In this document: one piece after another, positions 1 to 6,795 of the stretch | Numbering within the stretch: the stretch's first letter is position 1 | How the letters are laid out: the number at the start of each line of letters is the position of its first letter | NCBI GenBank assembly: GCA_913009925.1 | Contig: CAJVWY010000007.1 | Coordinates: forward strand, 1-14,677 | Origin: an uncultured bacterium | GTDB lineage: Bacteria > Actinomycetota > Thermoleophilia > BMS3ABIN01 | Direction of reading: 5' to 3' | Length of the DNA stretch: 14,677 bases | Position numbers and translations under genes: made by a program | The notes under the pieces: model-generated | Database searches by the model: none | What the model was told of the DNA's origin: nothing | What the model saw: the letters and a program-made list of their open reading frames with translations, nothing else

Positions 1-58
1 GGTACAGAGGGTGTGATGGACGAGACGGAAGAGGGCATAGAAGGATATGAGTGGTGAG
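1..58. other. Probable non-genomic junk at contig end
   Basis: These 58 bases lie outside the adapter described next and have no coding or regulatory pattern I can recognise. On the complementary strand they would come directly after insert, adapter, index, P7 and a poly-A run. That is where a read that has run off its template gives meaningless base calls. I infer that they are such calls carried into the assembly. A chimeric piece of real DNA is possible but less likely. Confidence 0.7.
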
Positions 59-134
59 TTTTTTTTTTCAAGCAGAAGACGGCATACGAGATAAAGGAAT
101 GTGACTGGAGTTCAGACGTGTGCTCTTCCGATCT
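59..134. other. Illumina P7 flow-cell oligo and TruSeq read-2 adapter (contamination)
   Basis: Ten T residues (59-68) are followed by the P7 sequence (69-92, starting CAAGCAGAAGACGG), an 8-base index (93-100) and the TruSeq read-2 primer site (101-134, ending CTCTTCCGATCT). Ten T followed by P7 is the design of the oligo grafted on Illumina flow cells. Read on the other strand, the index is ATTCCTTT, which I recall as TruSeq index 27. Adapter read-through from a short insert was therefore assembled as contig sequence. Translations of 101-134 give known artefact peptides: VTGVQTCALPI on the plus strand, and STRLNSSH- or EIGRAHV-like strings on the minus strand. Nothing before base 135 should be annotated as biology. 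Confidence 0.98.
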
Positions 135-1936
135 CCCCCCTGCCCGTCTGGCGCTGTGATGAGGGCCACGATGTCTGTGTCGGCAGCCTGGAACAACTGG
201 GCGGGATGGCGACGGAGCCGCTGCCCGCAGACCTGGACCTGCACCGCCCCTTCATCGACGATATCAGGCTGGAGTGCCCCGAGTGCACCGGCGAGATGAC
301 CCGGGTCACCGAGGTTATCGACGCCTGGTTCGATTCCGGCAGCATGCCCGTGGCCCAATGGCATTATCCCTTTGAGAATGAAGAACTGTTCCGGCGCCGC
401 TTCCCGGCGGATTTCATCTGTGAGGCCATCGACCAGACCCGTGGCTGGTTCTACAGCCTGATGGCGATCAGCACGCTCCTGTTCGGCAAGTCCAGCTACA
501 GGAACGTGGTCTGCCTGGGACATATCCTGGACCGTGATGGCCAGAAGATGAGCAAGTCCAAGGGAAACGTGGTCGAACCCTGGCAGGTTCTGGACAAACA
601 GGGGGCGGACGCTTTCCGCTGGTATCTGTTCACCGTCAGCTCCCCCTGGTATCCGCGGCGCTTCTTCCCCGAAGCCATAGAAGAGGTGGTGCGCAAATTC
701 CTGTTGACTCTCTGGAACACCTATTCTTTCTTTGTGGTCTATGCCAACATCGATGGCTTCGACCCGGCGGACCACCGGTTGCCGGAGGCGAACCGGCCGC
801 TGCTGGACCGCTGGCTCATCGCCTCGCGCGAGCGGCTCATCGGCCGCGTGCGCCGGGGCCTGGACAACTATGATGTAACCGCCAGCGGCCGCCATATCCA
901 GGAGTTTGTCGACGAACTTTCCAACTGGTATATCAGGCGCAGCCGACGACGTTACTGGAAGAGTGAGGAGGATGAGGACAAGATCAGCGCCTACCTCACC
1001 CTGCACGAGTCGCTGGTTGCCGTAGCCAAGCTGCTGGCGCCCTATACCCCGTTCATCGCCGAGGAGATGTACCGCAACCTGGTCTGCTCCCTGGACGCGG
1101 ATGCTGTGGAGAGCGTACATCTCTGCGATTTCCCCCAGGCCCGCGAGGAACTGGTGGATGAGGACCTCCTGTTCCAGATGGAAGCGGTCCGCCGGGTGGT
1201 TAACATGGGACGCGCCGCCAGGAACAAGGCCGCCATCAAGACACGCCAGCCTCTGGCGGCGGCCATCGTCGTCGCCGACGGCAGGGAGAGGGCCGCCCTG
1301 GAGTCACTCGAGCAACTGGTACTGGAGGAGTTGAACGTCAAGAAGGTGGAATACATCGCCGATGCCGGTGCCCTGACCTCGGTGGTGCTCAAACCCAACC
1401 TGCAGAAGCTGGGACCCCGTTTCGGTCCCAGACGCCCCCAGGTAGACGCGGCCATCGCCGCTCTGCAGTCCGCGGAGACGCTGGCGAAGCTGGAAGCCGG
1501 GGGCAGTATCGGCATTAACGTGGACGGGCAGGAAGAGACGTTGAGCAGGGACGAGATACTGGTGGAAGAGGTGGAGAAGGAGGGACTGTCGGTCGAGCGG
1601 CAGGGTGAGCGGGCGGTAGCCATCGACACCGTCATCACCGATGACCTGCGCCGCGAGGGGCTGGCCCGCGAGCTGGTTCACAAGGTGCAGAACATGCGAA
1701 AGGAGGCCGGTCTGGAGATCGAGGACACCATTGCCGTCTATCTCTCCGGCTCGAGACCGCTGCTGGATGTGGCCGGCGAATACGCTGATTTCTTCAAGGC
1801 CGAGACCCTGTGCCGTGAACTCTACCTGAAGGGCGACCCGCCTCCGGAAGAATTCACGCATAAGCTAAAGATCGAGGACGAGGAGCTGGAGGCCACCATC
1901 GTCCGTACGGGGACCATCCACGGCCAGGACGCCTGA
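135..1936 (+). CDS. ileS: Isoleucyl-tRNA synthetase, type 2, 5'-truncated
   Basis: Charges tRNA-Ile with isoleucine in the cytoplasm (class I aminoacyl-tRNA synthetase). The surviving ~600 codons hold the end of the Rossmann catalytic domain and the whole C-terminal half; the HIGH motif and editing domain would lie upstream of the contig end. Visible marks are DLHRPFIDDI, a Cys pair (ECPEC), VIDAWFDSGSMPVAQWHYPF, and KMSKS at 545-559. An anticodon-binding helical region and a long C-terminal domain (around LKPNLQKLGPRFGPRRPQ) follow. The DLHRPF segment and this C-terminal domain are typical of the eukaryote/archaea-like type-2 enzymes rather than the E. coli type. The frame stays open back to a GTG at 101, but that codon is adapter; the first complete genomic codon is at 137. 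The usp gene starts 34 bp after the stop. Confidence 0.95.
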
Positions 1937-1970
1937 CAGCCATGAAAACCCTTTACATCAAGGAGACAGC

Positions 1971-2396
1971 ATGTTTAAAAGAATCCTGGTAGCGACTGAT
2001 GGATCCAAGAACGCGGAAAATGCCGTAGGGCACGCCGCGGAGATCGCCCGTATGGCGAATGCTGAAGAAGTTTTCATCCTGCATGTGTGCACAGCCTGCA
2101 CGGCGGACCTTGACCCTGACGAGCAGAACCTGGAGACCGCCAACCGCATCGTCAGCGAGTCCGGTAAACCCCTGTCCGAGTCGGGACTGTCCGTACGTAC
2201 CCTGGTCGAGACCGGCTATCCGCCGGAGTCCGTGGGCAACGCTATAATCGATATCTCACGCGACAATGATATCGATCTGATAGTCCTGGGCAGCCGCGGC
2301 CTGACCGAGTTCAAGGGAATGATGCTGGGGAGCGTCAGCAGCAAGGTCGTTCATGGTGCCGACTGTCCGGTGCTGGTGGTCAAGGACAAACAGTAG
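1971..2396 (+). CDS. Universal stress protein (UspA family)
   Basis: Small cytoplasmic UspA-fold protein of 141 residues, the usual single-domain length. It has the N-terminal strand and Asp of the family (RILVATDGS, Asp10). The ATP-binding motif G-x2-G-x9-G-S is complete at residues 107-121 (GSRGLTEFKGMMLGS), so it is probably an ATP-binding member. The closing strand is CPVLVVKDK. Three Cys (40, 43, 132), two of them in a CTAC pair, are slightly unusual, but no metal site can be claimed. The ATG follows AAGGAGA at 1960-1966 with good spacing. The gene is 34 bp downstream of ileS on the same strand and has no clear promoter of its own, so it is probably cotranscribed. Its target or stress role cannot be read from sequence. 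Confidence 0.93.
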   Translation: MFKRILVATDGSKNAENAVGHAAEIARMANAEEVFILHVCTACTADLDPDEQNLETANRIVSESGKPLSESGLSVRTLVETGYPPESVGNAIIDISRDNDIDLIVLGSRGLTEFKGMMLGSVSSKVVHGADCPVLVVKDKQ

Positions 2397-2470
2397 TACG
2401 CCCGCGGAGCTATTTTCCCGGTGGTACCGTGCTGCGCCTCAACGTCGGCCGAAACGTGGGACATACTTCA

Positions 2471-2508
2471 TTCTTCGGCAGGGAGCAGAGGCTGCTCCGG
2501 CCGAAGAA
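2471..2508. other. Strong imperfect stem-loop between convergent genes
   Basis: TTCTTCGGC (2471-2479) pairs perfectly with GCCGAAGAA (2500-2508). Inside it, GAGCAG (2483-2488) pairs with CTGCTC (2492-2497) around a 3-base loop. Only a small internal loop (AGG opposite CG) interrupts the 15 base pairs. Because it is symmetrical it can form in RNA from either strand. No T-run follows on either side, so it is not a standard intrinsic terminator. It may protect 3' ends or pause polymerase between the converging units. Confidence 0.65.
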
Positions 2509-2536
2509 ACAGGCCTCACAGGTTACCTCGGACACG

Positions 2537-2566
2537 GCCTTCTGAACATTGTCAGGGGCTTTGTTT
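2537..2566 (+). terminator. Possible Rho-independent terminator for ileS-usp
   Basis: GCCT (2537-2540) and CTGA (2542-2545), with one bulged T, pair with TCAG (2552-2555) and GGGC (2556-2559), including one G-T pair and a six-base loop. TTTGTTT follows at once (2560-2566). This is the right architecture on the plus strand, 140 bp after usp, but both the stem and the T-tract are mediocre. Confidence 0.4.
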
Positions 2567-2706
2567 GCTGATTCAGAAGTGATGCCGATTCCTGGTAGAG
2601 CCGTGGTACTTCCTCCTGCAACGGGTGAATGGGAAATGTATGATATCCGCAAGCACCCCCGCTTTCAATCCCCCGCAAACAAGTTGTCCGCAAATTGGTA
2701 GATTTT

Positions 2707-3723
2707 TTATTTTGGTTGGCCTTGACCCATCTCTTCGATAATGGCGTCGGCCATCTCCGAGGTGCCGGCGGAGCCGCCCAGATCATAGGTCACGCGCTCA
2801 CCGGCGGCCACCACCTTCCGCACCGCGGCCGTCACTCTTTCGGCCGCCTCCTCCTCGCCCAGATGCTTGAGCATCAGCACCGCCGACAGGATGGTCGCCG
2901 TGGGGTCGGCCTGGTTCTTTCCCGCATACTTGGGCGCGCTGCCGTGCACCGGTTCGAACACCGCCATATCATCGCCGATATTGGCTCCCGGGGCCACACC
3001 CAGACCGCCCACCAGGCCGGCACACAGATCGGAGACGATATCACCATACAGGTTGGGCAGCACCATCACATCGTACAGCTCTGGTTTCTGTACCAACTGC
3101 ATGCACATGTTGTCTACGATGCGGTCCTCGAATTCGATATCTTCGTAATCCTTTGCCACATCTCCCACCGCCTCCAGAAACAGTCCGTCGCTGAGCTTGA
3201 GGATATTGGCCTTGTGTACCGCCGTCACCTTGCGCCGGCCCTCACGGCGGGCGTATTCAAAGGCGAAACGGGCGACACGCTCCGAGGCGCTGCGGGTGAT
3301 GATCTTTATGCTCTCGGCGGCATCCTTGCCAACCGTGTGCTCGACACCGGCATACAGATCCTCAGTGTTCTCGCGCACTATCACCAGATCGATATCCTCG
3401 TACCTGGACTTGACCCCGGGCATGGATACGGCGGGGCGCAGGTTCACATAAAGGTCCAGCGTCTTCCTCAGGGAAACATTGACGCTGCGGAAGCCGCTGC
3501 CCACCGGCGTGGTGATGGGCCCCTTGAGGGCCACCCTGGTCCTCCTGATGGATTCCAGCACATGGTCCGGCAGCGGCGTGCCGAAATGGGCCATGACTTC
3601 GGCCCCGGCCTCCGCCTTCTGCCAGTCGATATCCACCCCGGATGCATCGATAACCCGGCAGGCAGCCTCCGTGATCTCCGGGCCGATGCCGTCTCCAGGT
3701 ATGAGCGTAACCTCGTAAGCCAT
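2707..3723 (-). CDS. Isocitrate dehydrogenase (IDH/IPMDH family)
   Basis: Oxidatively decarboxylates a 2R,3S-hydroxyacid; isocitrate to 2-oxoglutarate is the best-supported reaction. The product has 338 residues, as in the short IDH group. The isocitrate-binding set of the E. coli enzyme can be matched: Ser80, Asn82, Arg86, Arg96, Arg117, Tyr124, Lys171, and metal ligands Asp204, Asp228 and Asp232. Isopropylmalate and homoisocitrate dehydrogenases lack this Ser-x-Asn pair. HGSAPKYAGKN (260-270) puts Lys-Tyr where NADP-dependent E. coli IDH has Lys344-Tyr345. However, the C-terminal segment is short like NAD enzymes, so cofactor preference is uncertain. I chose the ATG at 3723 because AGGGAGAGG lies just upstream and MAYEVTLIPGDGIGPE is the normal family start. 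A longer frame to 3813 would overlap the leuD-like gene and adds nothing conserved. It lies 37 bp after that gene and is last in the operon. Confidence 0.88.
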   Translation of the reverse strand: MAYEVTLIPGDGIGPEITEAACRVIDASGVDIDWQKAEAGAEVMAHFGTPLPDHVLESIRRTRVALKGPITTPVGSGFRSVNVSLRKTLDLYVNLRPAVSMPGVKSRYEDIDLVIVRENTEDLYAGVEHTVGKDAAESIKIITRSASERVARFAFEYARREGRRKVTAVHKANILKLSDGLFLEAVGDVAKDYEDIEFEDRIVDNMCMQLVQKPELYDVMVLPNLYGDIVSDLCAGLVGGLGVAPGANIGDDMAVFEPVHGSAPKYAGKNQADPTATILSAVLMLKHLGEEEAAERVTAAVRKVVAAGERVTYDLGGSAGTSEMADAIIEEMGQGQPK

Positions 3724-3760
3724 ATTCCTCTCCCTTGCCGGAGCGTACCTCTCAGCCGCT

Positions 3761-4258
3761 CTACAGGTTGAAATCTCCATACTTCTTGAAATGCTCCACC
3801 AGTCCCCCGTCACCCAGTATCTTCACCATCACCGGTGGCAGGGGTGCGAAGGTGAGCGTCTCCCCCTGGGTGATGTTGCGCACTTCCCCGGCCTGAAGAT
3901 CCACTTCCAGCTGGTCGCCGGGCTCGATACCGGAAGTGTCCACCTCCAGCACCGGCAGCCCCACATTGATGGCGTTGCGGAAGAATATACGGGCGAATGA
4001 CTGGGCCAGCACAGCGCTGGTCCCCGCCAGCTTGATGATCCGGGGCGCGTGCTCCCGGCTGGAGCCGAGCCCGAAGTTCCTGCCGGCCACCACGAAATCG
4101 CCGGGCTCCATGCCGGCGGCGAAGTCTTCGTCGGCGTCCTCCAGCACGTGTTTGGCCAGCTCCGGCAGGTTGGTGCGCAGATGGAAATAGCGCCCCGGGG
4201 CGATGTGGTCGGTGGATATGCTGTCGCCGAACTTCCAGGCCTTACCCTTGAGACTCAA
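3761..4258 (-). CDS. Aconitase-family hydro-lyase, small (LeuD-like) subunit
   Basis: Swivelling subunit of a two-part [4Fe-4S] hydro-lyase, 165 residues, the normal length for the archaeal-type LeuD/HacB group. Family marks are GDSISTDHIAPG near the N-terminus, GLGSSREHAP (63-72), and SFARIFFRNAINVGLP. The substrate loop reads HLRT (26-29). In characterised methanogen enzymes YLRT marks homoaconitase, which binds a third carboxylate through the Arg, while isopropylmalate isomerases have a hydrophobic residue there. A tricarboxylate substrate (aconitate or homoaconitate) is therefore more likely than isopropylmalate. The start is TTG, with GGGAGG well placed upstream, and the first 17 bp overlap the large-subunit gene, which suggests translational coupling. 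The only doubt about the start is whether a few N-terminal residues differ. Confidence 0.88.
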   Translation of the reverse strand: MSLKGKAWKFGDSISTDHIAPGRYFHLRTNLPELAKHVLEDADEDFAAGMEPGDFVVAGRNFGLGSSREHAPRIIKLAGTSAVLAQSFARIFFRNAINVGLPVLEVDTSGIEPGDQLEVDLQAGEVRNITQGETLTFAPLPPVMVKILGDGGLVEHFKKYGDFNL

Positions 4259-5510
4259 GATATCCCTCCCGGGGGTCGACTATCTCACCGGCGATGGCCG
4301 TAGCCGCGGCTGTGGCCGGTGAAGCCAGGTAGATGAAGCCCTTGACGTTTCCCATGCGGCCGTGGAAGTTGCGGTTCTGGGTGGCCACACATACCTCGCC
4401 GTCGCCGAGGACGCCGCCGTGCACACCCACACAGGCGCCACAGCCAGTACCGGTAACGATGGCGCCGGCTTCCACAAAATCCTTTAGCAGCCCCTCTTCC
4501 GCGGCCTGCAGGTATACTGAACGGGAAGCGGGCGTGACGATGAGACGGGTATGGGGATGGCGCTTCCTTCCGCGCAGGATGGACGCCGCTATCCTCAGAT
4601 CCTCTATCCTGCCGTTGGTGCAGGTACCGATGAACACCTGTTGCACCTGCTTCCCGGCGGCCGCCGCCACGTTCATGGTATTATCCACCGTATGCGGCGC
4701 CGATACGGTCGGCTCCAGCCCTTCCAGATCGATCTCCATGGTGAGCGCATAGTCTGCATCCTGGTCCGGACCCAGCCGGCGATAGGCCTCCCCCCTGCCC
4801 TGCTCCTCCAGGTAGGCGCGGGTGGTGTCGTCTGACGCGAACAGTCCGGTCTTGCCGCCGGCTTCCACCGCCATGTTGGCCAGAGTGAACCGCTCAGACA
4901 TAGTCATGCGCTCCACAGCCGGTCCGGTGAACTCCAGCGCCATGTAGGTGGCTCCGTCAGCGCCTATCTCGCCGATCAGATGCAACATCAGGTCCTTGGC
5001 GTATACGCCGCGGGCGAATCCTCCGCTTACCACCACCCGCAGCGTCTCCGGGACCTTGATCCAGGTCTTGCCGGTGGCGATGCCGATGGCCACATCGGTG
5101 GAGCCCATGCCGGTGGCGAAGGCCGCCAGCGCGCCGGAGGTGCAGGTATGGGAATCAGCGCCGATGAGGATGTCTCCGGGGGAGGCGTAGCTCTCCACCA
5201 GCCGCTGGTGGCAGACCCCTTCGTTGATGTCCGAGGCCACCGCCCCCGTGGCCCGGGCGAAGCTCCGCAGGACCTGGTGGGCGTTGGAAAGTTCCTTGCG
5301 CGGGCTGGGGGCGGCATGGTCCATGAACAGAATGGTCTTTCCGGGATTTACGGCGCGTACCATGTCCAGCTCCTCCAGCTGCTGCAGCGCCAGGGGCCCG
5401 GTGCCGTCCTGCAGGGCGGTCACATCCACGCCGGTCACCACTATCTCGCCCGGCTCCACCTCCCTGCCCACATGTTCGGCGATTATCTTCTCCGCCAGGG
5501 TGCTAGCCAC
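4242..5510 (-). CDS. Aconitase-family hydro-lyase, large (LeuC-like) subunit
   Basis: Carries the [4Fe-4S] cluster and most of the active site of a LeuC/HacA-type hydro-lyase that isomerises a 2-hydroxyacid through a dehydrated intermediate. Length is 422 residues, as in the archaeal-type LeuC/homoaconitase group and shorter than the ~465-residue E. coli type. The three cluster cysteines are present: Cys297 in FIGTCTNGR, and Cys357 and Cys360 in GTGCGACVGVHGG. GADSHTCTSGA (117-127) is also typical. The start is GTG, overlapping the synthase stop by 8 bp (GTGGCTAG); the protein start MASTLAEKIIAEH is normal for the family. The large subunit alone does not settle substrate. The HLRT loop of its partner and the IDH next door point to aconitate. 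No conventional aconitase gene is in the window. Confidence 0.9.
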   Translation of the reverse strand: MASTLAEKIIAEHVGREVEPGEIVVTGVDVTALQDGTGPLALQQLEELDMVRAVNPGKTILFMDHAAPSPRKELSNAHQVLRSFARATGAVASDINEGVCHQRLVESYASPGDILIGADSHTCTSGALAAFATGMGSTDVAIGIATGKTWIKVPETLRVVVSGGFARGVYAKDLMLHLIGEIGADGATYMALEFTGPAVERMTMSERFTLANMAVEAGGKTGLFASDDTTRAYLEEQGRGEAYRRLGPDQDADYALTMEIDLEGLEPTVSAPHTVDNTMNVAAAAGKQVQQVFIGTCTNGRIEDLRIAASILRGRKRHPHTRLIVTPASRSVYLQAAEEGLLKDFVEAGAIVTGTGCGACVGVHGGVLGDGEVCVATQNRNFHGRMGNVKGFIYLASPATAAATAIAGEIVDPREGYLESQG

Positions 5511-6717
5511 CTTGGCCGGCCTCTTCCTTGTTCGTGCCCGCCTTGAGCCCCTTGTAGATGAACATCAGCTCCTTTTCGAACAATCCACGCTTGGTTTCCA
5601 CCGCCATCTTGCGCGCCTGTTTGAGAATGGCCGCCGATTCGCCTTCCTCCAGCTTGATGCCGAACTCGTCGAACTTCAACTCGATGGAACGCCTGCCGGA
5701 ATGCTTGCCGATGACGATCTGCCGTTCCAGTCCCACCTCTTCGGGGCTGAACACTTCGTAATTGAGAGGATTCTTGATGACACCATCCGCATGGATACCC
5801 GATTCGTGGGCAAACACATGGGAGCCGACGATTGGTTTCCATACCGGGATCTTGCGTGACGAGGCACTGGCCACATACTCCGACAGCTCACGGAAGCGCT
5901 CGGTCTTCAGTTTCAGATCTACGTGGGAGATATATTTCAGCGCCATCACCACCTCTTCCAGGGCGGCGTTACCCGCACGCTCGCCCAGACCGTTCACGGT
6001 GGTGTTGACATAGGTGGCGCCGGCCTTGATGCCGGCGATGGCATTGGCGGTAGCCATGCCGAAATCGTTATGGGTGTGCATCTCCAGATCGATGTCCAGC
6101 AGTTTATGCAGGTAGGAGATGACATTGTAGGTATCGAAGGGGTCGAGGATACCGATTGTGTCACAGAAGCGCAGCCGGTCGGCCCCATGGTCCCTGGCGG
6201 TCTTGGCGAAGCGGGTGAGGAAATCAAGGTCGGAGCGGGAGGCGTCCTCGGCGTTGACCGATACATAGAGGTCACGGGACTTGGCGAAGTCCACCGCTTC
6301 CTTGATGCTGTCCAGCACCCACTTCCTGGATTTCTTCAGCTTGTGCTCGATGTGGATATCCGAAGCCGACATGGAGATGGCTACGGCGTTCACCCCGCAA
6401 TCGATGGAGTGCTGTATGTCGGAGATGACCGCGCGGTTCCAGGCCAGTATGCTGGCGTTTAAGTCCAGCCCGGCGATGTGCCTGATGGTCTTCTTCTCGT
6501 CGCCACCCATGGCCGGGATGCCCACCTCGATCTGGTCGACCCCGATCTCGTCCAGCAGCCTGGCGATACGCACCTTCTCCTCGTTGGCGAATACCACTCC
6601 CGCGGTCTGTTCGCCGTCCCTCAAGGTTGTGTCGTCGATCTTGATCACTTCCTCGGGATGGCGGAACGCCCCTCCCAGGACGAAGCTGTCCAGCTGTTCA
6701 TGGATTGGTTTGGTCAT
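5503..6717 (-). CDS. Homocitrate / Re-citrate synthase-like enzyme (NifV group)
   Basis: DRE-TIM metallolyase-family synthase that condenses acetyl-CoA with a 2-oxoacid. TLRDGEQ (31-37) carries the catalytic Arg33 and metal ligand Asp34. Other metal ligands are His214 and His216 in MHTHND and Asn250 in NGLGERAGNAALEE; HESGIHADG is the second conserved region. VGIPAMGGDE and NAEDASRSD resemble NifV homocitrate synthases. At 404 residues it has no room for the ~130-residue leucine-binding regulatory domain of LeuA, so an isopropylmalate synthase is unlikely. Candidate substrates are oxaloacetate (Re-citrate synthase) or 2-oxoglutarate (homocitrate synthase). ppcA just upstream and IDH downstream favour oxaloacetate, but sequence alone does not decide this. 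The ATG at 6717 has AAGGG upstream and a promoter candidate behind it. Citramalate synthase is a weaker alternative. Confidence 0.8.
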   Translation of the reverse strand: MTKPIHEQLDSFVLGGAFRHPEEVIKIDDTTLRDGEQTAGVVFANEEKVRIARLLDEIGVDQIEVGIPAMGGDEKKTIRHIAGLDLNASILAWNRAVISDIQHSIDCGVNAVAISMSASDIHIEHKLKKSRKWVLDSIKEAVDFAKSRDLYVSVNAEDASRSDLDFLTRFAKTARDHGADRLRFCDTIGILDPFDTYNVISYLHKLLDIDLEMHTHNDFGMATANAIAGIKAGATYVNTTVNGLGERAGNAALEEVVMALKYISHVDLKLKTERFRELSEYVASASSRKIPVWKPIVGSHVFAHESGIHADGVIKNPLNYEVFSPEEVGLERQIVIGKHSGRRSIELKFDEFGIKLEEGESAAILKQARKMAVETKRGLFEKELMFIYKGLKAGTNKEEAGQGG

Positions 6718-6763
6718 GTTTTCTGCCCTTCTTGCACGTGTCTTTTTTACGGAAGGGGGGTTC

Positions 6764-6791
6764 AGTATAGCAAGATTCCGCGGTCAGCCAA
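6764..6791 (-). promoter_or_regulatory. Candidate sigma-70 promoter for the synthase-hydrolyase-idh genes
   Basis: On the minus strand TTGGCT (6791-6786) and TATACT (6769-6764) are separated by 16 bp and match the -35 and -10 consensus at 4/6 and 5/6. The start point would fall near 6757, leaving a leader of about 40 bases to the ATG at 6717. It lies inside the 78-bp gap after ppcA, so the four downstream genes could be expressed apart from gatCAB-ppcA. Confidence 0.5.
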
Positions 6792-6795
6792 ACCG

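Larger units (their letters stand above)
2397..2706. other. Convergent intergenic region, no gene seen
   Basis: This 310-bp gap lies between the usp stop (plus strand) and the idh stop (minus strand). No open frame here has a ribosome-binding site or recognisable product. It contains the two stem-loops listed separately (2471-2508 and 2537-2566). It also has a longer-range inverted repeat, CTTCTGAA at 2539-2546 with TTCAGAAG at 2572-2579, and loosely spaced CCGC tetramers between 2647 and 2691. The composition is more mixed than in the genes. I see no tRNA, mobile element or att-like structure that holds up. Confidence 0.7.

Noticed and set aside
1..68. Poly-T tract as a terminator or promoter element
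   Set aside because: The ten T are the linker of the flow-cell oligo and the bases before them are likely junk calls.
101..136. GTG at 101 as the ileS start codon
   Set aside because: It lies in the sequencing adapter; the encoded peptide is a known artefact.
68..345. Minus-strand open frames opposite ileS that end in STRLNSSH- or EIGRAHV-like peptides
   Set aside because: These ends are adapter translations and the rest is antisense to conserved IleRS sequence.
2539..2579. CTTCTGAA/TTCAGAAG inverted repeat as an integron attC-like site
   Set aside because: No matching core sites, no integrase or cassette genes, and the arms are short with a 25-base loop.
2647..2691. CCGC tetramers spaced 12-15 bp as a regulatory or CRISPR-like array
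   Set aside because: The units are only four bases, the spacing is irregular and there is no conserved longer repeat; chance in GC-rich DNA is sufficient.
3724..3813. N-terminal extension of the dehydrogenase to 3813
   Set aside because: It overlaps the end of the LeuD-like gene, has no family similarity, and a clear ribosome-binding site precedes the ATG at 3723.
2707..6717. A standard leucine operon (leuA, leuC, leuD, leuB)
   Set aside because: The synthase lacks the LeuA regulatory domain, the small subunit has an Arg-containing HLRT loop, and the dehydrogenase carries the Ser-x-Asn isocitrate set rather than isopropylmalate residues.
2707..6717. Alpha-aminoadipate lysine pathway or nitrogenase homocitrate supply
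   Set aside because: It cannot be excluded for the synthase alone, but the dehydrogenase looks like IDH and not homoisocitrate dehydrogenase, and no lys or nif genes are present. Kept only as an alternative.
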